Positions 36,708-45,185 of a stretch of DNA of 64,000 nt are shown piece after piece (within the stretch, counting starts at the first letter, position 1; each line of letters starts with the position of its first letter). A model generated the notes under the pieces. That model was given only the letters and a program-made list of their open reading frames with translations. It ran no database searches and had not been told where the DNA came from. The position numbers were made by a program, and so were the translations under genes. Source of the DNA: Rhizobium sp. RM (lineage in GTDB: Bacteria > Pseudomonadota > Alphaproteobacteria > Rhizobiales > Rhizobiaceae); assembly GCF_013390595.1 (NCBI RefSeq), contig NZ_JACAWV010000022.1, positions 1,054,001 through 1,118,000 on the forward strand, given 5' to 3'.

Positions 36708-37069
36708 AGAGCGAGAGACTGCGTTCATTTATCCTGTTTTTGGGAAGCGTTCTCGGCGCTTGCGGCGTCATGCTGGCAGCGGCAGCGACCCACACCGGCG
36801 AGACCTACATGCTGGGGAAAGCCTCGGCCATGGCGCTTGCTCACGCGCCGGTCCTCATCGCGCTTTCCGTCGGCTGTGAACGCATCAGAACGGCGATGCC
36901 CGCAGGCTTGGTGCTTGGCATCGGCACAGCGCTTTTCGTCGGCGACCTCGTCTCGCGGCACTTTTCCGGTAACAGCCTGTTTCCATTCGCGGCACCGGCT
37001 GGCGGCATTGGCATGGTCGCAGGCTGGTTCGTTCTGGCAGCCGGCGCGTTCATGAAGCCGAAAAACTGA
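36704..37069 (+). CDS. DUF423-family inner-membrane protein
   Basis: 121 residues from ATG 36704, overlapping the haemoglobin stop by 4 bp. Four hydrophobic helices (about 8-28, 42-58, 66-84 and 95-115) and the sequence 'LGACGVMLAAAATHTG' near the N-terminus fit the DUF423/YgdD family. There is no established function. Linkage to a haemoglobin may hint at a membrane stress role, but this is weak. Confidence 0.88.
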   Translation: MKSERLRSFILFLGSVLGACGVMLAAAATHTGETYMLGKASAMALAHAPVLIALSVGCERIRTAMPAGLVLGIGTALFVGDLVSRHFSGNSLFPFAAPAGGIGMVAGWFVLAAGAFMKPKN

Positions 37070-37085
37070 TCCTATCAGCCGTTTT

Positions 37086-37367
37086 TTACCGGCGAAACTT
37101 CAAGATGTTGCGACCCTCGGCAGCGTCTCGACCGGGGTCGAATGTCGAGGCCTCTCCCGGCTGACGTGTCCTGAGATAAGGGAAGTTCACCACATTGCTG
37201 GCGTGTCTGGCGGCACGGTTGCGCCGCTCACGCTCTCCGACGATTTCGAACATTTCGGTCAAAACCGGATCGGCGGCCTGTTCGGCCATTTTATGAAGCT
37301 CGACGCGGCAGGCTTCACCTGTCGCGTCGGCGTCTCTATCCGTAACGTTATTGCGCTCTTCGCTCAT
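37086..37367 (-). CDS. Hypothetical basic protein after the DUF2325 gene
   Basis: 93 residues from ATG 37367 (ATG 37385 also possible). The N-terminal half is acidic and helical, 'VELHKMAEQAADPVLTEMFE', and the C-terminal half is basic with 'VGERERRNRAARHASNVVNF' and ends NILKFRR. Its start lies inside the last codons of the DUF2325 gene, so translation is probably coupled. No domain recognised. It converges with DUF423. Confidence 0.65.
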   Translation of the reverse strand: MSEERNNVTDRDADATGEACRVELHKMAEQAADPVLTEMFEIVGERERRNRAARHASNVVNFPYLRTRQPGEASTFDPGRDAAEGRNILKFRR

Positions 37368-37773
37368 CGCTTGCGGTCCGTTCATTCATCGTCTGAAGTG
37401 CACGCTCCAGACTGGATTTGCTGCCGTTGCGCAGCGGAATGAACGTCTTGCCGAATTTCTTGCAACCGGACTTCACCCGCAGACACGCATCGTGGCTGAT
37501 ACAGTCGATCGGGCAGAAAACGCAGTCGACGGAAGGAAGAACGGTATCGATGCGGGAAACCGCTTCGCGCAACCCACCATCGTGATGAATGAGTTCCGCA
37601 CCGAAATTGCTGGCGATCTGGCGAAGATGCGCGACCTGACAGTCACGGCCGCCAACATAAAGAAAGCTTTTCGGGCCGGAGGGCTGGGTATCGACAACAT
37701 CTCTTTCGGACTGCTGCGATGCCTTGCCCTGCTTGCCGCCGCGATCGGCCTTCTTCTTTTCCTTGCGTGCCAT
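37348..37773 (-). CDS. DUF2325-family protein
   Basis: 141 residues. A Lys-rich N-terminal extension (about 1-33) is followed by a compact domain beginning FLYVGGRDCQVAHLRQ, with 'HHDGGLREAVSRID', 'CVFCPIDCISHDACLRVK' and CKKFGKTFIPLRNGS. This order of Gly-Gly, Cys and His-Asp motifs matches DUF2325, small proteins of unknown function often linked to iron, zinc or redox stress. Four cysteines in the core could bind a metal. Confidence 0.85.
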   Translation of the reverse strand: MARKEKKKADRGGKQGKASQQSERDVVDTQPSGPKSFLYVGGRDCQVAHLRQIASNFGAELIHHDGGLREAVSRIDTVLPSVDCVFCPIDCISHDACLRVKSGCKKFGKTFIPLRNGSKSSLERALQTMNERTASDERRAQ

Positions 37774-37927
37774 GCACTCACCTACCGGTTGTCTGTTGCA
37801 CTCTGATCGTCAGAGCCTTTTGATCGGAATGCCGGCACCATAATAAAGATGAGTTTTAGAGTAAAGTATAAAGGTGATAATTTTTATCATGTTTTAGCCC
37901 ATAACTTTTCCGCGTGGAAAATCAGAG

Positions 37928-38569
37928 CTAATCGCCGATTTTCAACCCACCCATGAAAAGTTGCTCGAGATGACGGGCAGCATCCTCAAAACGGCCTTCG
38001 CCGGATTTCTCGTCGCCGAGGACAGCACGCACCTGAACATCGAAGTCCGCGTAATGCTGGGTTGTGGACCAGATGGAAAAAATCAGGTGATAAGGGTCGC
38101 ATTTGGCAATCCGACCCGCCTTGATCCAGACGCGGATCACCTCCGCCTTTTCATCCACCAGTTGTTTGAGCGGCCCCTTCAACTCATCTTCTATATGCGG
38201 TGCGCCCTGCAGAATCTCGTTGGCAAACAGACGGCTCTCCCGCGGATAGTCCCGCGACATCTCAAGCTTTCGGCGGATATAAGACCGTATTTCGCTTTCT
38301 GGATTGCCCGTCGCATCGAAAGCGCGCAACGGATCAAGCCAGGTGTCCAGCACACGCTCGATCAGAGCCCGATGCATGGCCTCTTTGGTACGGAAATAAT
38401 AGAGCACATTGGGCTTCGACATGCCCGCCGCCTCGGCGATCTGGTCAATGGTGGAACCACGGAAACCGTTGACCGAAAAAACGCTGAGCGCCGCCTCGAG
38501 AATGGTTTCCTGCTTCTCTTCCTGAATACGCGTGCGCTTCTGTGTTTTTGCTGCTCGCGGTTTTGCCAT
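37928..38569 (-). CDS. rutR: RutR-like TetR-family regulator of pyrimidine catabolism
   Basis: 213 residues. The helix-turn-helix is 'ILEAALSVFSVNGFRGSTID' then QIAEAAGMSKPNVLYYFRTK, and the ligand domain has 'ESRLFANEILQGAPHIEDEL' and 'CDPYHLIFSIWSTTQHYADF', the TetR_C/RutR pattern where the WSTTQHYAD helix contacts uracil in E. coli RutR. It is divergent from the ureidopropionase-dihydropyrimidinase operon, with a near-consensus RutR box between. It probably represses that operon until uracil or thymine binds. Length and sequence fit RutR closely. Confidence 0.93.
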   Translation of the reverse strand: MAKPRAAKTQKRTRIQEEKQETILEAALSVFSVNGFRGSTIDQIAEAAGMSKPNVLYYFRTKEAMHRALIERVLDTWLDPLRAFDATGNPESEIRSYIRRKLEMSRDYPRESRLFANEILQGAPHIEDELKGPLKQLVDEKAEVIRVWIKAGRIAKCDPYHLIFSIWSTTQHYADFDVQVRAVLGDEKSGEGRFEDAARHLEQLFMGGLKIGD

Positions 38570-38703
38570 CGGCGCTCTCTGTTTCTTTTTAATGCATCTG
38601 CTAAAAGGGCTAGATTAAAAAATAATCACAGCGCACAGTTTAGGCAAAATCATTGCGATTCGTCACAAAAATCCCTTGCTGACATTTTCGCGAATTTGCA
38701 ATG

Positions 38704-38719
38704 TTTACCAGTCGGTCAA
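38704..38719. promoter_or_regulatory. RutR operator
   Basis: TTTACCA-GT-CGGTCAA matches the E. coli RutR consensus TTGACCA-NN-TGGTCAA at 12 of 14 defined positions. It lies in the 260-bp spacer between the divergent rutR-like gene and the pyrimidine operon, 111 bp before the first operon start codon. Confidence 0.8.
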
Positions 38720-38829
38720 TTTATCCGCCATCATTATCGCAAGGCAATGACCTTGTTCGTACAGGCGAAAAATGGGAACGGCACGAGCTTTGCATCCGCA
38801 ATAACAACAAACTGCGAGGACAACACTTC

Positions 38830-40077
38830 ATGGCAGCGGGTAAGAATTTGGCGGTTGATACCAATCGCCTGTGGGACAGCTTGATGGAGATGGCGAAAGT
38901 CGGACCCGGCATTGCTGGCGGCAACAACCGCCGGACGCTGACTGACGAGGATGCCGAAGGTCGCAGCCTGTTCCGACGCTGGTGCGAAGAGGCCGGGATG
39001 AGCGTCGGCGTCGACAGGATGGGCACGATGTTCGCAACCCGCCCGGGCAGCGACCCGGACGCCCTGCCCGTCTACATGGGCAGCCATCTCGATACCCAGC
39101 CGACAGGCGGGAAATTTGACGGCGTGCTTGGTGTGCTTGCCGGACTGGAGGTCGTCCGCAGCCTCAACGATCTCAACATCACCACCAAACATCCGATTGT
39201 CGTGACAAACTGGGCCAACGAAGAAGGCGCACGGTTTGCACCTGCAATGCTGGCATCAGGCGTGTTCGCCGGTATTCATACGCTCGATTACGCCTATGCG
39301 CGTACCGATAGCGACGGCAAGACCTATGGAGAAGAACTCAAGCGCATCGGCTGGCTCGGCGATGAAGAGGTCGGCGCGCGCAAGATGCACGCCTATTTCG
39401 AGTATCACATCGAACAGGGACCGATTCTTGAGGCCGAAGAAAAACAGATTGGTGTCGTTACCCATTGCCAGGGACTGTGGTGGCTGGAAATCACGCTGAC
39501 CGGCAAAGAAGCGCATACAGGCTCCACACCGATGGCAATGCGTGTCAACGCCGGACTGGCAGCCGCCCGCATTCTTGAAAAAGTGCAGGACGTCGCCATG
39601 GCCCACCAGCCGGGCGCCGTCGCTGGCGTCGGCCGAATGAACTTCACACCGAATTCCCCCAACGTCCTGCCCGGTAAAGTGGTCTTCACCATTGATCTGC
39701 GCACCCCCGATCAGTCGAAACTCGACAGCATGCGCGCCATTTTCGAACAGGAAGCGCCGAAGATTGCCGCCGAACTCGGGGTTGGCTGCTCGATTGAGGC
39801 CATTGGCCATTTCGACCCTATTGCCTTCGATCCGGTGCTGGTGGACCGTGTTCGCACCGCAGCCGACAAATTGGGCTACAGTCACATGGATATCATTTCC
39901 GGCGCAGGCCACGATGCCTGCTGGACGGCGAAACTGGCACCAACGACCATGATCTTCTGCCCCTGTGTTGACGGCCTCTCCCACAATGAAGCGGAGGAAA
40001 TCTCCCCTGAATGGGCAGCAGCCGGATGTGATGTCCTTCTGCATGCCGTGCTTGAGACGGCGGAGATCGTGGCGTGA
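38830..40077 (+). CDS. Beta-ureidopropionase / N-carbamoyl-amino-acid hydrolase (M20-type)
   Basis: The ATG at 38830 (GAGGA upstream) gives 415 residues; upstream codons overlap the RutR site. The M20 metal-site motifs are complete: GSHLDTQPTGGKFDG (about 78-92), TNWANEEGARF (about 117-127), EYHIEQGP and a C-terminal GAGHDA. It hydrolyses N-carbamoyl-beta-alanine (or the thymine analogue) to beta-alanine, CO2 and ammonia, the last step of the reductive pathway. It leads an operon whose later genes overlap it by 4 bp. Family members also act on allantoate, but the dihydropyrimidinase and RutR context points to pyrimidines. Confidence 0.93.
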   Translation: MAAGKNLAVDTNRLWDSLMEMAKVGPGIAGGNNRRTLTDEDAEGRSLFRRWCEEAGMSVGVDRMGTMFATRPGSDPDALPVYMGSHLDTQPTGGKFDGVLGVLAGLEVVRSLNDLNITTKHPIVVTNWANEEGARFAPAMLASGVFAGIHTLDYAYARTDSDGKTYGEELKRIGWLGDEEVGARKMHAYFEYHIEQGPILEAEEKQIGVVTHCQGLWWLEITLTGKEAHTGSTPMAMRVNAGLAAARILEKVQDVAMAHQPGAVAGVGRMNFTPNSPNVLPGKVVFTIDLRTPDQSKLDSMRAIFEQEAPKIAAELGVGCSIEAIGHFDPIAFDPVLVDRVRTAADKLGYSHMDIISGAGHDACWTAKLAPTTMIFCPCVDGLSHNEAEEISPEWAAAGCDVLLHAVLETAEIVA

Positions 40078-40550
40078 CTGTGACAATTGCAATTGAGCAC
40101 CCGAACCAGCCCGACGTAGTGGCGCTGATTGGGCTTTCGGACGAATACATGGCGTCGCTTTATCCGCCGGAAGGCAACTTCGCCGTTGACGTGGATGCCC
40201 TGTCCAAGCCGGATATTTCTTTCCTGGTCGGAAGACTGGATGGCAAGGCCGTCGCCTGTGGCGCGATCAAATGGTTTGAGGATGGCAGTGCCGAACTGAA
40301 GCGCATCTTCGTGCATGACGACGCACGCGGTCACGGCATCGGCCGCAAGATCATGGCGGCTCTGCAGGCACTGGCAACGGAACGTGGCGTCGACCGGCTT
40401 TATCTCGAGACCGGTCCGCTGAATGTCGAGGCAGTCGGTCTCTACGAAGCTCTCGGTTATCAGCAATGCGGGCCTTTTGCAGACTACGAGGAAAACCCTC
40501 ACAGCCTGTTCATGGTCAAGGACATTCAGCAGCAGGGGGCGAAGGCATGA
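40074..40550 (+). CDS. GNAT-family N-acetyltransferase
   Basis: 158 residues from GTG 40074, overlapping the stop of the previous gene. 'AELKRIFVHDDARGHGIGRK' (about 76-95) contains the acetyl-CoA loop R-G-x-G-I-G, followed by 'RLYLETGPLNVEAVGLYEAL' and GYQQCGPFADYEENP, close to the putative acetyltransferases often beside amidohydrolases. Its position in the pyrimidine operon suggests acetylation of beta-alanine-type products or a toxic intermediate, but no substrate can be read. Confidence 0.92.
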   Translation: MTVTIAIEHPNQPDVVALIGLSDEYMASLYPPEGNFAVDVDALSKPDISFLVGRLDGKAVACGAIKWFEDGSAELKRIFVHDDARGHGIGRKIMAALQALATERGVDRLYLETGPLNVEAVGLYEALGYQQCGPFADYEENPHSLFMVKDIQQQGAKA

Positions 40551-40684
40551 GCATGCTTTCCAGACGGAGGAGGCATTTCAGTGCTTCGCGGCTCCGCACC
40601 AAACCACGACCAGACATGATGTTCAGTCCTTGAGATCATAAATCTCGGGTGATTGACTGCGGCAATAAATAAGGGGAACGACCA

Positions 40685-42139
40685 ATGGCCACAGTGATCA
40701 AGAACGGCACCATCGTCACGGCCGACCTGACATACAGGGCGGACGTCAAAATTGACGGCGGCAAGATCATCGAGATCGGCCCCGACCTCCTGGGTGACGA
40801 GGTGCTGGACGCGACCGGCTGCTATGTCATGCCAGGCGGGATAGACCCGCACGTGCATTTGGAAATGCCGTTCATGGGCACCTATTCCGCTGATGATTTC
40901 GAAAGCGGCACGCGTGCGGCGCTGTCTGGCGGAACCACCATGGTGGTGGACTTCTGCCTGCCGGACCCCGGCCAGTCGCTTCTCGATGCCTTGCAGCGCT
41001 GGGACAACAAGGCAACGCGCGCCAATTGCGATTACTCATTTCACATGGCCGTGACATGGTGGGGCAAACAGGTCTTCGATGAGATGAAGACCATCGTTGA
41101 AGAAAAGGGCATCAACTCTTTCAAGCACTTCATGGCCTACAAGGGCGCACTGATGGTGAATGACGACGAGATGTTTGCCTCGTTCTCGCGCTGCGCGGAA
41201 CTGGGCGCTATACCGTTCGTGCATGCCGAAAACGGCGATATCGTCGCCCAGATGCAGGAAAAACTGATCGCGGAAGGTAACAACGGTCCGGAGGCACACG
41301 CCTATTCGCGTCCTGCCTCTGTCGAGGGCGAGGCAACCAACCGCGCCATCATCATTGCCGATATGGCCGGAGCACCGCTATACGTTGTGCATACCTCCTG
41401 CGAACAGGCGCATGAAGCGATCCGCCGTGCCCGGCAGAACGGCATGCGGGTTTTCGGCGAACCGCTGATCCAGCATCTTGTCCTCGACGAACGCGAATAC
41501 GCCAGTGCCGACTGGGATCACGCTGCCCGTCGCGTCATGTCGCCACCCTTCCGCAACAAACAGCATCAGGACAGCCTTTGGGCGGGCCTCGCCGCCGGCT
41601 CCCTTCAATGTGTGGCGACAGACCATTGCGCCTTTACCACGCAACAGAAGCGCTTCGGCATCGGCGATTTCCGCAAGATCCCGAACGGCACCGGCGGCCT
41701 TGAGGATCGCATGCCATTGTTGTGGACGCATGGTGTTGCGACAGGACGGTTGACGATGAACGAGTTCGTCGCCGTCACCTCGACGAACATCGCCAAGATC
41801 CTCAACATCTACCCGAAGAAAGGGGCGATCCTCGTCGGTAGCGATGCCGATATCGTCGTCTGGGACCCTCTGCGCGAAAAGACGATCACTGCCGCCGGTC
41901 AGCAATCAGCAATCGACTACAACGTCTTCGAGGGACAGAAGGTCAAGGGCCTGCCGCGCTTCACCCTGTCGCGTGGACTGGTCACCGTCGAAGAGACAAC
42001 CATCAAGACACAGGAAGGACATGGCAAGTTCGTTGCTCGCGATCCCTACCCCGCCGTCAACAGTGCGCTGTCGACCTGGAAGGAACTCGTCGCGCCGCGC
42101 AAGGTGGAACGCACCGGCATCCCCGCGAGCGGAGTGTGA
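40685..42139 (+). CDS. hydA: Dihydropyrimidinase
   Basis: A 484-residue cyclic amidohydrolase of the hydantoinase family. PGGIDPHVHLEMP gives the first two metal histidines (about 58-60), 'SFKHFMAYKGALMV' includes the carbamylated Lys (about 149-155), and 'FVHAENGD' and 'VVHTSCEQA' supply further ligands, with ATDHCAF (about 315) providing the catalytic Asp. It opens dihydrouracil or dihydrothymine to the N-carbamoyl acid used by the first operon gene. The dihydropyrimidine dehydrogenase needed before it is not in the window. It also resembles D-hydantoinases, which can act on 5-substituted hydantoins. Confidence 0.96.
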   Translation: MATVIKNGTIVTADLTYRADVKIDGGKIIEIGPDLLGDEVLDATGCYVMPGGIDPHVHLEMPFMGTYSADDFESGTRAALSGGTTMVVDFCLPDPGQSLLDALQRWDNKATRANCDYSFHMAVTWWGKQVFDEMKTIVEEKGINSFKHFMAYKGALMVNDDEMFASFSRCAELGAIPFVHAENGDIVAQMQEKLIAEGNNGPEAHAYSRPASVEGEATNRAIIIADMAGAPLYVVHTSCEQAHEAIRRARQNGMRVFGEPLIQHLVLDEREYASADWDHAARRVMSPPFRNKQHQDSLWAGLAAGSLQCVATDHCAFTTQQKRFGIGDFRKIPNGTGGLEDRMPLLWTHGVATGRLTMNEFVAVTSTNIAKILNIYPKKGAILVGSDADIVVWDPLREKTITAAGQQSAIDYNVFEGQKVKGLPRFTLSRGLVTVEETTIKTQEGHGKFVARDPYPAVNSALSTWKELVAPRKVERTGIPASGV

Positions 42140-42579
42140 CTGTGAGCACTGTATCAAAACCTGAAATCGTAATTGCGGCAGCCATCCTGTTGAATGACAG
42201 GCGGGAGATGCTGGTGGTGCGCAAGCGCGGCACCACACAGTTCATGCAGCCGGGCGGCAAGATAGATGCCGGTGAAACAGCCGAAGAAGCTCTGCATCGG
42301 GAACTGGAAGAGGAGATCGGCCTTGTGCTTCCTGCCAATACGGCAAGCTATAAAGGTGTTTTTCGCGAAGAAGCGGCCAACGAAACGGGCGCAGATGTCG
42401 TCGCCCATACCTTCGTTGCCCGCCTTACGGCCGGCGTCCTGCCACGGGCCGAAATAGAGGAAGTTCGCTGGCTTGCCATCGACGGCGTGTCCGGACTGCC
42501 GCTTGCCAAACTTACCGAAACACAAATGCTGCCGCTGGCGCGTGCGGCCCTGGCGGAAAGTGTGAACGAACCCCGATGA
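42136..42579 (+). CDS. NUDIX hydrolase
   Basis: 147 residues from GTG 42136, overlapping the hydA stop by 4 bp. The Nudix box is GGKIDAGETAEEALHRELEE followed by EIG (about 36-58), with the REx2EExG core intact. Nudix enzymes hydrolyse nucleoside diphosphate derivatives or damaged nucleotides. In this operon it may clean up pyrimidine nucleotides, but that is inference. It overlaps the ABC ATPase start by 4 bp in turn. Confidence 0.94.
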   Translation: MTVSTVSKPEIVIAAAILLNDRREMLVVRKRGTTQFMQPGGKIDAGETAEEALHRELEEEIGLVLPANTASYKGVFREEAANETGADVVAHTFVARLTAGVLPRAEIEEVRWLAIDGVSGLPLAKLTETQMLPLARAALAESVNEPR

Positions 42580-43370
42580 ATACGTCCTCTTCATACTCCG
42601 TCGTCTCGGCAAAAAATCTGGGCCTGACCTTTGAGACGAATGATGGCCCCGTGCACGCGCTGTCCAACGTCAATCTCGAGGTTGGCAAGGGTGACTTCGT
42701 CTCCTTCATCGGCCCTTCCGGATGCGGAAAGACCACCTTCCTTCGGGTCATCGCCGATCTCGAAAAACACACATCCGGAGAGATCGCCGTCAATGGCACA
42801 ACGCCGGAGAATGCCCGCAAGGATCGCTCTTACGGCTACGTGTTTCAGGCCGCAGCACTTTATCCGTGGCGCACCATAGAAAAGAATATCGCGCTACCGC
42901 TCGAGATCATGGGCTACACCAGGGCCGAACAGCAGGAGCGTATCGAGCGTACGCTTGACCTCGTCAACCTCGCCGGTTTCGGCAAGAAATATCCCTGGCA
43001 ACTCTCTGGCGGCATGCAGCAACGCGCATCGATCGCCCGTGCCCTTGCCTTCGATGCCGATCTCCTGCTGATGGATGAGCCGTTTGGCGCATTGGACGAG
43101 ATTGTGCGCGACCATCTGAACGAGCAGCTCCTGAAACTGTGGGATGCGACCGGCAAGACGATCTGCTTTGTCACGCACTCCATTCCCGAGGCCGTTTATC
43201 TTTCCACCAAGATCGTTGTGATGTCGCCACGGCCAGGTCGGGTAACAGACGTGATCGAATCCACCCTTCCGCGAGAGCGCCCACTGGAGATCCGCGAAAC
43301 ACCGGAGTTTCTGGAAATTGCCCACCGCGTTCGAGAAGGGCTGAAGGCGGGGCACAGCTATGAGGGCTGA
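42576..43370 (+). CDS. ABC transporter ATP-binding protein (NitT/TauT type)
   Basis: 264 residues: Walker A GPSGCGKTTFLR (about 47-58), Q-loop 'YVFQAAALYPWR', signature LSGGMQQRASIARAL (about 143-157), Walker B LLLMDEPFGALDE and switch His in FVTHSIPEA. The NitT/TauT/SsuB subfamily energises nitrate, sulfonate or thiamine-precursor uptake. Here it goes with two permeases and an NMT1-type binding protein in the RutR operon, so the cargo is probably a pyrimidine or dihydropyrimidine. Confidence 0.95.
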   Translation: MNTSSSYSVVSAKNLGLTFETNDGPVHALSNVNLEVGKGDFVSFIGPSGCGKTTFLRVIADLEKHTSGEIAVNGTTPENARKDRSYGYVFQAAALYPWRTIEKNIALPLEIMGYTRAEQQERIERTLDLVNLAGFGKKYPWQLSGGMQQRASIARALAFDADLLLMDEPFGALDEIVRDHLNEQLLKLWDATGKTICFVTHSIPEAVYLSTKIVVMSPRPGRVTDVIESTLPRERPLEIRETPEFLEIAHRVREGLKAGHSYEG

Positions 43371-43418
43371 TCTCACGCACAGACGGCCCCCATTGCTCTT
43401 GAAAAGAAGGGCCCAGCA

Positions 43419-44294
43419 ATGACCCTTTTTCGCGACCGTGTTCTGCCTGTCGTCACCGTCGTTCTCGCCATTCTCGTCATCTGGCATCTGGCGGTCGTCT
43501 ACCTCAACATGCCATTCGCCCGTGATCAGTCTGCACGCGCCGGTCAGGAAGCAGGCTTCTGGCAGCTTCTGCCGCAAACTTTTGCGCAGGAGCGCCCTGT
43601 TCTGCCCGCGCCCCACCAGATCGTCGCCGAGCTTTGGGACACCACCGTCAATAAGGCGATCACCTCCAAGCGCAGCCTCGTCTATCACTCTGGCGTAACG
43701 CTGTCGGCTACCCTGCTGGGTTTCGCCATCGGCACGGCTCTCGGTATTCTCTTTGCAGTCGCTATTGTCCACAACCGCGCCATGGATCGTTCCGTCATGC
43801 CGTGGATCATCGCCAGCCAGACGATCCCGATCCTTGCGGTCGCGCCGATGATTATCGTTGTGCTGAACTCCATCGGCATTTCGGGTCTTTTGCCCAAGGC
43901 GCTCATTTCCACCTATCTCAGCTTCTTCCCAATCGTTGTCGGCATGGTGAAGGGTCTGCGCAGTCCCGAAACCATCCAGCGCGATCTGATGCACACCTAT
44001 AATGCGTCACCGAGCCAGATTTTCTGGAAGCTACGCTGGCCGTCCGCCCTGCCCTACCTCTTCACCTCACTGAAAATCGCGGTCGCTATCTCGCTGGTTG
44101 GCGCAATTGTCGGTGAATTGCCGACCGGTGCTGTCGCCGGCCTTGGTGCCCGCCTGCTCTCCGGCTCCTATTACGGCCAGACCGTGCAGATCTGGGCGGC
44201 TTTGTTCATGGCTGCGGCCGTGGCTGCCATACTGGTTTCGATTATCGGCCTTGCCCACACGGCGGTGCTGAAAAGAATGGGAGAGAGGCCATGA
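43419..44294 (+). CDS. ABC transporter permease (first)
   Basis: 291 residues with about six transmembrane helices. The BPD-transport coupling loop is present ('DLMHTYNASPSQIFWKLRWP' with 'ALPYLFTSLKIAVAISLVGA', about 190-225). After the first helix there is an unusual periplasmic segment of about 55 residues ('RDQSARAGQEAGFWQLLPQT'). It starts 48 bp after the ATPase gene and overlaps the second permease by 4 bp, so the two probably form a heterodimer. Confidence 0.93.
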   Translation: MTLFRDRVLPVVTVVLAILVIWHLAVVYLNMPFARDQSARAGQEAGFWQLLPQTFAQERPVLPAPHQIVAELWDTTVNKAITSKRSLVYHSGVTLSATLLGFAIGTALGILFAVAIVHNRAMDRSVMPWIIASQTIPILAVAPMIIVVLNSIGISGLLPKALISTYLSFFPIVVGMVKGLRSPETIQRDLMHTYNASPSQIFWKLRWPSALPYLFTSLKIAVAISLVGAIVGELPTGAVAGLGARLLSGSYYGQTVQIWAALFMAAAVAAILVSIIGLAHTAVLKRMGERP

Positions 44295-45163
44295 GCAATC
44301 CCGGCTGGTTTGTCTTCGCCATCGCCTTTTGGGTTATCGCATGGTGTCTCAATGAGTGGCTGGTGCGTCGAAATTTCACCATGCCCGCCGCCAGACGAAC
44401 GGTCGGAATTGCGGTACCGCTGCTGTTCGGCCTTGCGCTGATCGTTTTGTGGGAGGGCATCGTTCGCGGCTTTTCCGTTCCGCCGATCTTGCTGCCTGCG
44501 CCAAGTGCCATTTTTCTGCGGTTGATATCGTCATTGCCGACCCTGTGGGCGGATTTCCGCCAGACCTTCATCAAATCCGTGCTGACAGGATATGTGCTAG
44601 GCTGCGGGTTGGGCTTTGCCGTTGCCATTCTCATCGACCGCTCACCATTCCTGCAACGCGGCCTACTGCCCATCGGCAACTTCGTCTCAGCGCTACCAGT
44701 GGTCGGCATCGCGCCGATCATGGTCATGTGGTTCGGTTTCGACTGGCAATCGAAAGTGGCGGTTGTCGTCATCATGACCTTCTTCCCCATGCTGGTGAAC
44801 ACCGTGCAGGGGCTTGCTGCATCCAGTCACATGGAGCGAGACCTTATGCGCACTTACGCGGCAGGCTGGTGGCAAACACTGGTGAAGCTGCGCCTGCCCG
44901 CGGCATGGCCCTTCATCTTCAACGCACTCAAAATCAACTCCACGCTGGCATTGATCGGTGCCATCGTTGCAGAATTCTTCGGCACGCCGATCGTCGGCAT
45001 GGGCTTCCGAATTTCTGCGGAAATGGGCCGCAGCAATGTCGATATGGTCTGGGCCGAAATCGCCGTCGCGGCGTTGGCCGGCTCCGGCTTTTACGGTCTT
45101 GTGGCGCTCGCAGAGCGGGCCGTCACCTTCTGGCATCCGTCCGTCCGTGGGGGACGAACGTAA
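44291..45163 (+). CDS. ABC transporter permease (second)
   Basis: 290 residues. An N-terminal pair of hydrophobic segments is followed by the usual permease core with 'PPILLPAPSAIFLRLISSLP' and the coupling loop 'DLMRTYAAGWWQTLVKLRLP', then 'AAWPFIFNALKINSTLALIG'. It is paralogous to the first permease. Translationally coupled by ATGA. It belongs to the same importer. Confidence 0.94.
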   Translation: MSNPGWFVFAIAFWVIAWCLNEWLVRRNFTMPAARRTVGIAVPLLFGLALIVLWEGIVRGFSVPPILLPAPSAIFLRLISSLPTLWADFRQTFIKSVLTGYVLGCGLGFAVAILIDRSPFLQRGLLPIGNFVSALPVVGIAPIMVMWFGFDWQSKVAVVVIMTFFPMLVNTVQGLAASSHMERDLMRTYAAGWWQTLVKLRLPAAWPFIFNALKINSTLALIGAIVAEFFGTPIVGMGFRISAEMGRSNVDMVWAEIAVAALAGSGFYGLVALAERAVTFWHPSVRGGRT

Positions 45164-45185
45164 ACAACGAAAAAAGGGAACAGCG

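Noticed and set aside
37048..37087. Terminator hairpin CTGAT-CCT-ATCAG before a T tract at the DUF423 end
   Set aside because: The stem is only 5 bp with a 3-base spacer before the T run; too weak to list as a feature.
42894..43994. 366-codon minus-strand frame
   Set aside because: Antisense to the ABC ATPase and first permease, both complete on the plus strand.
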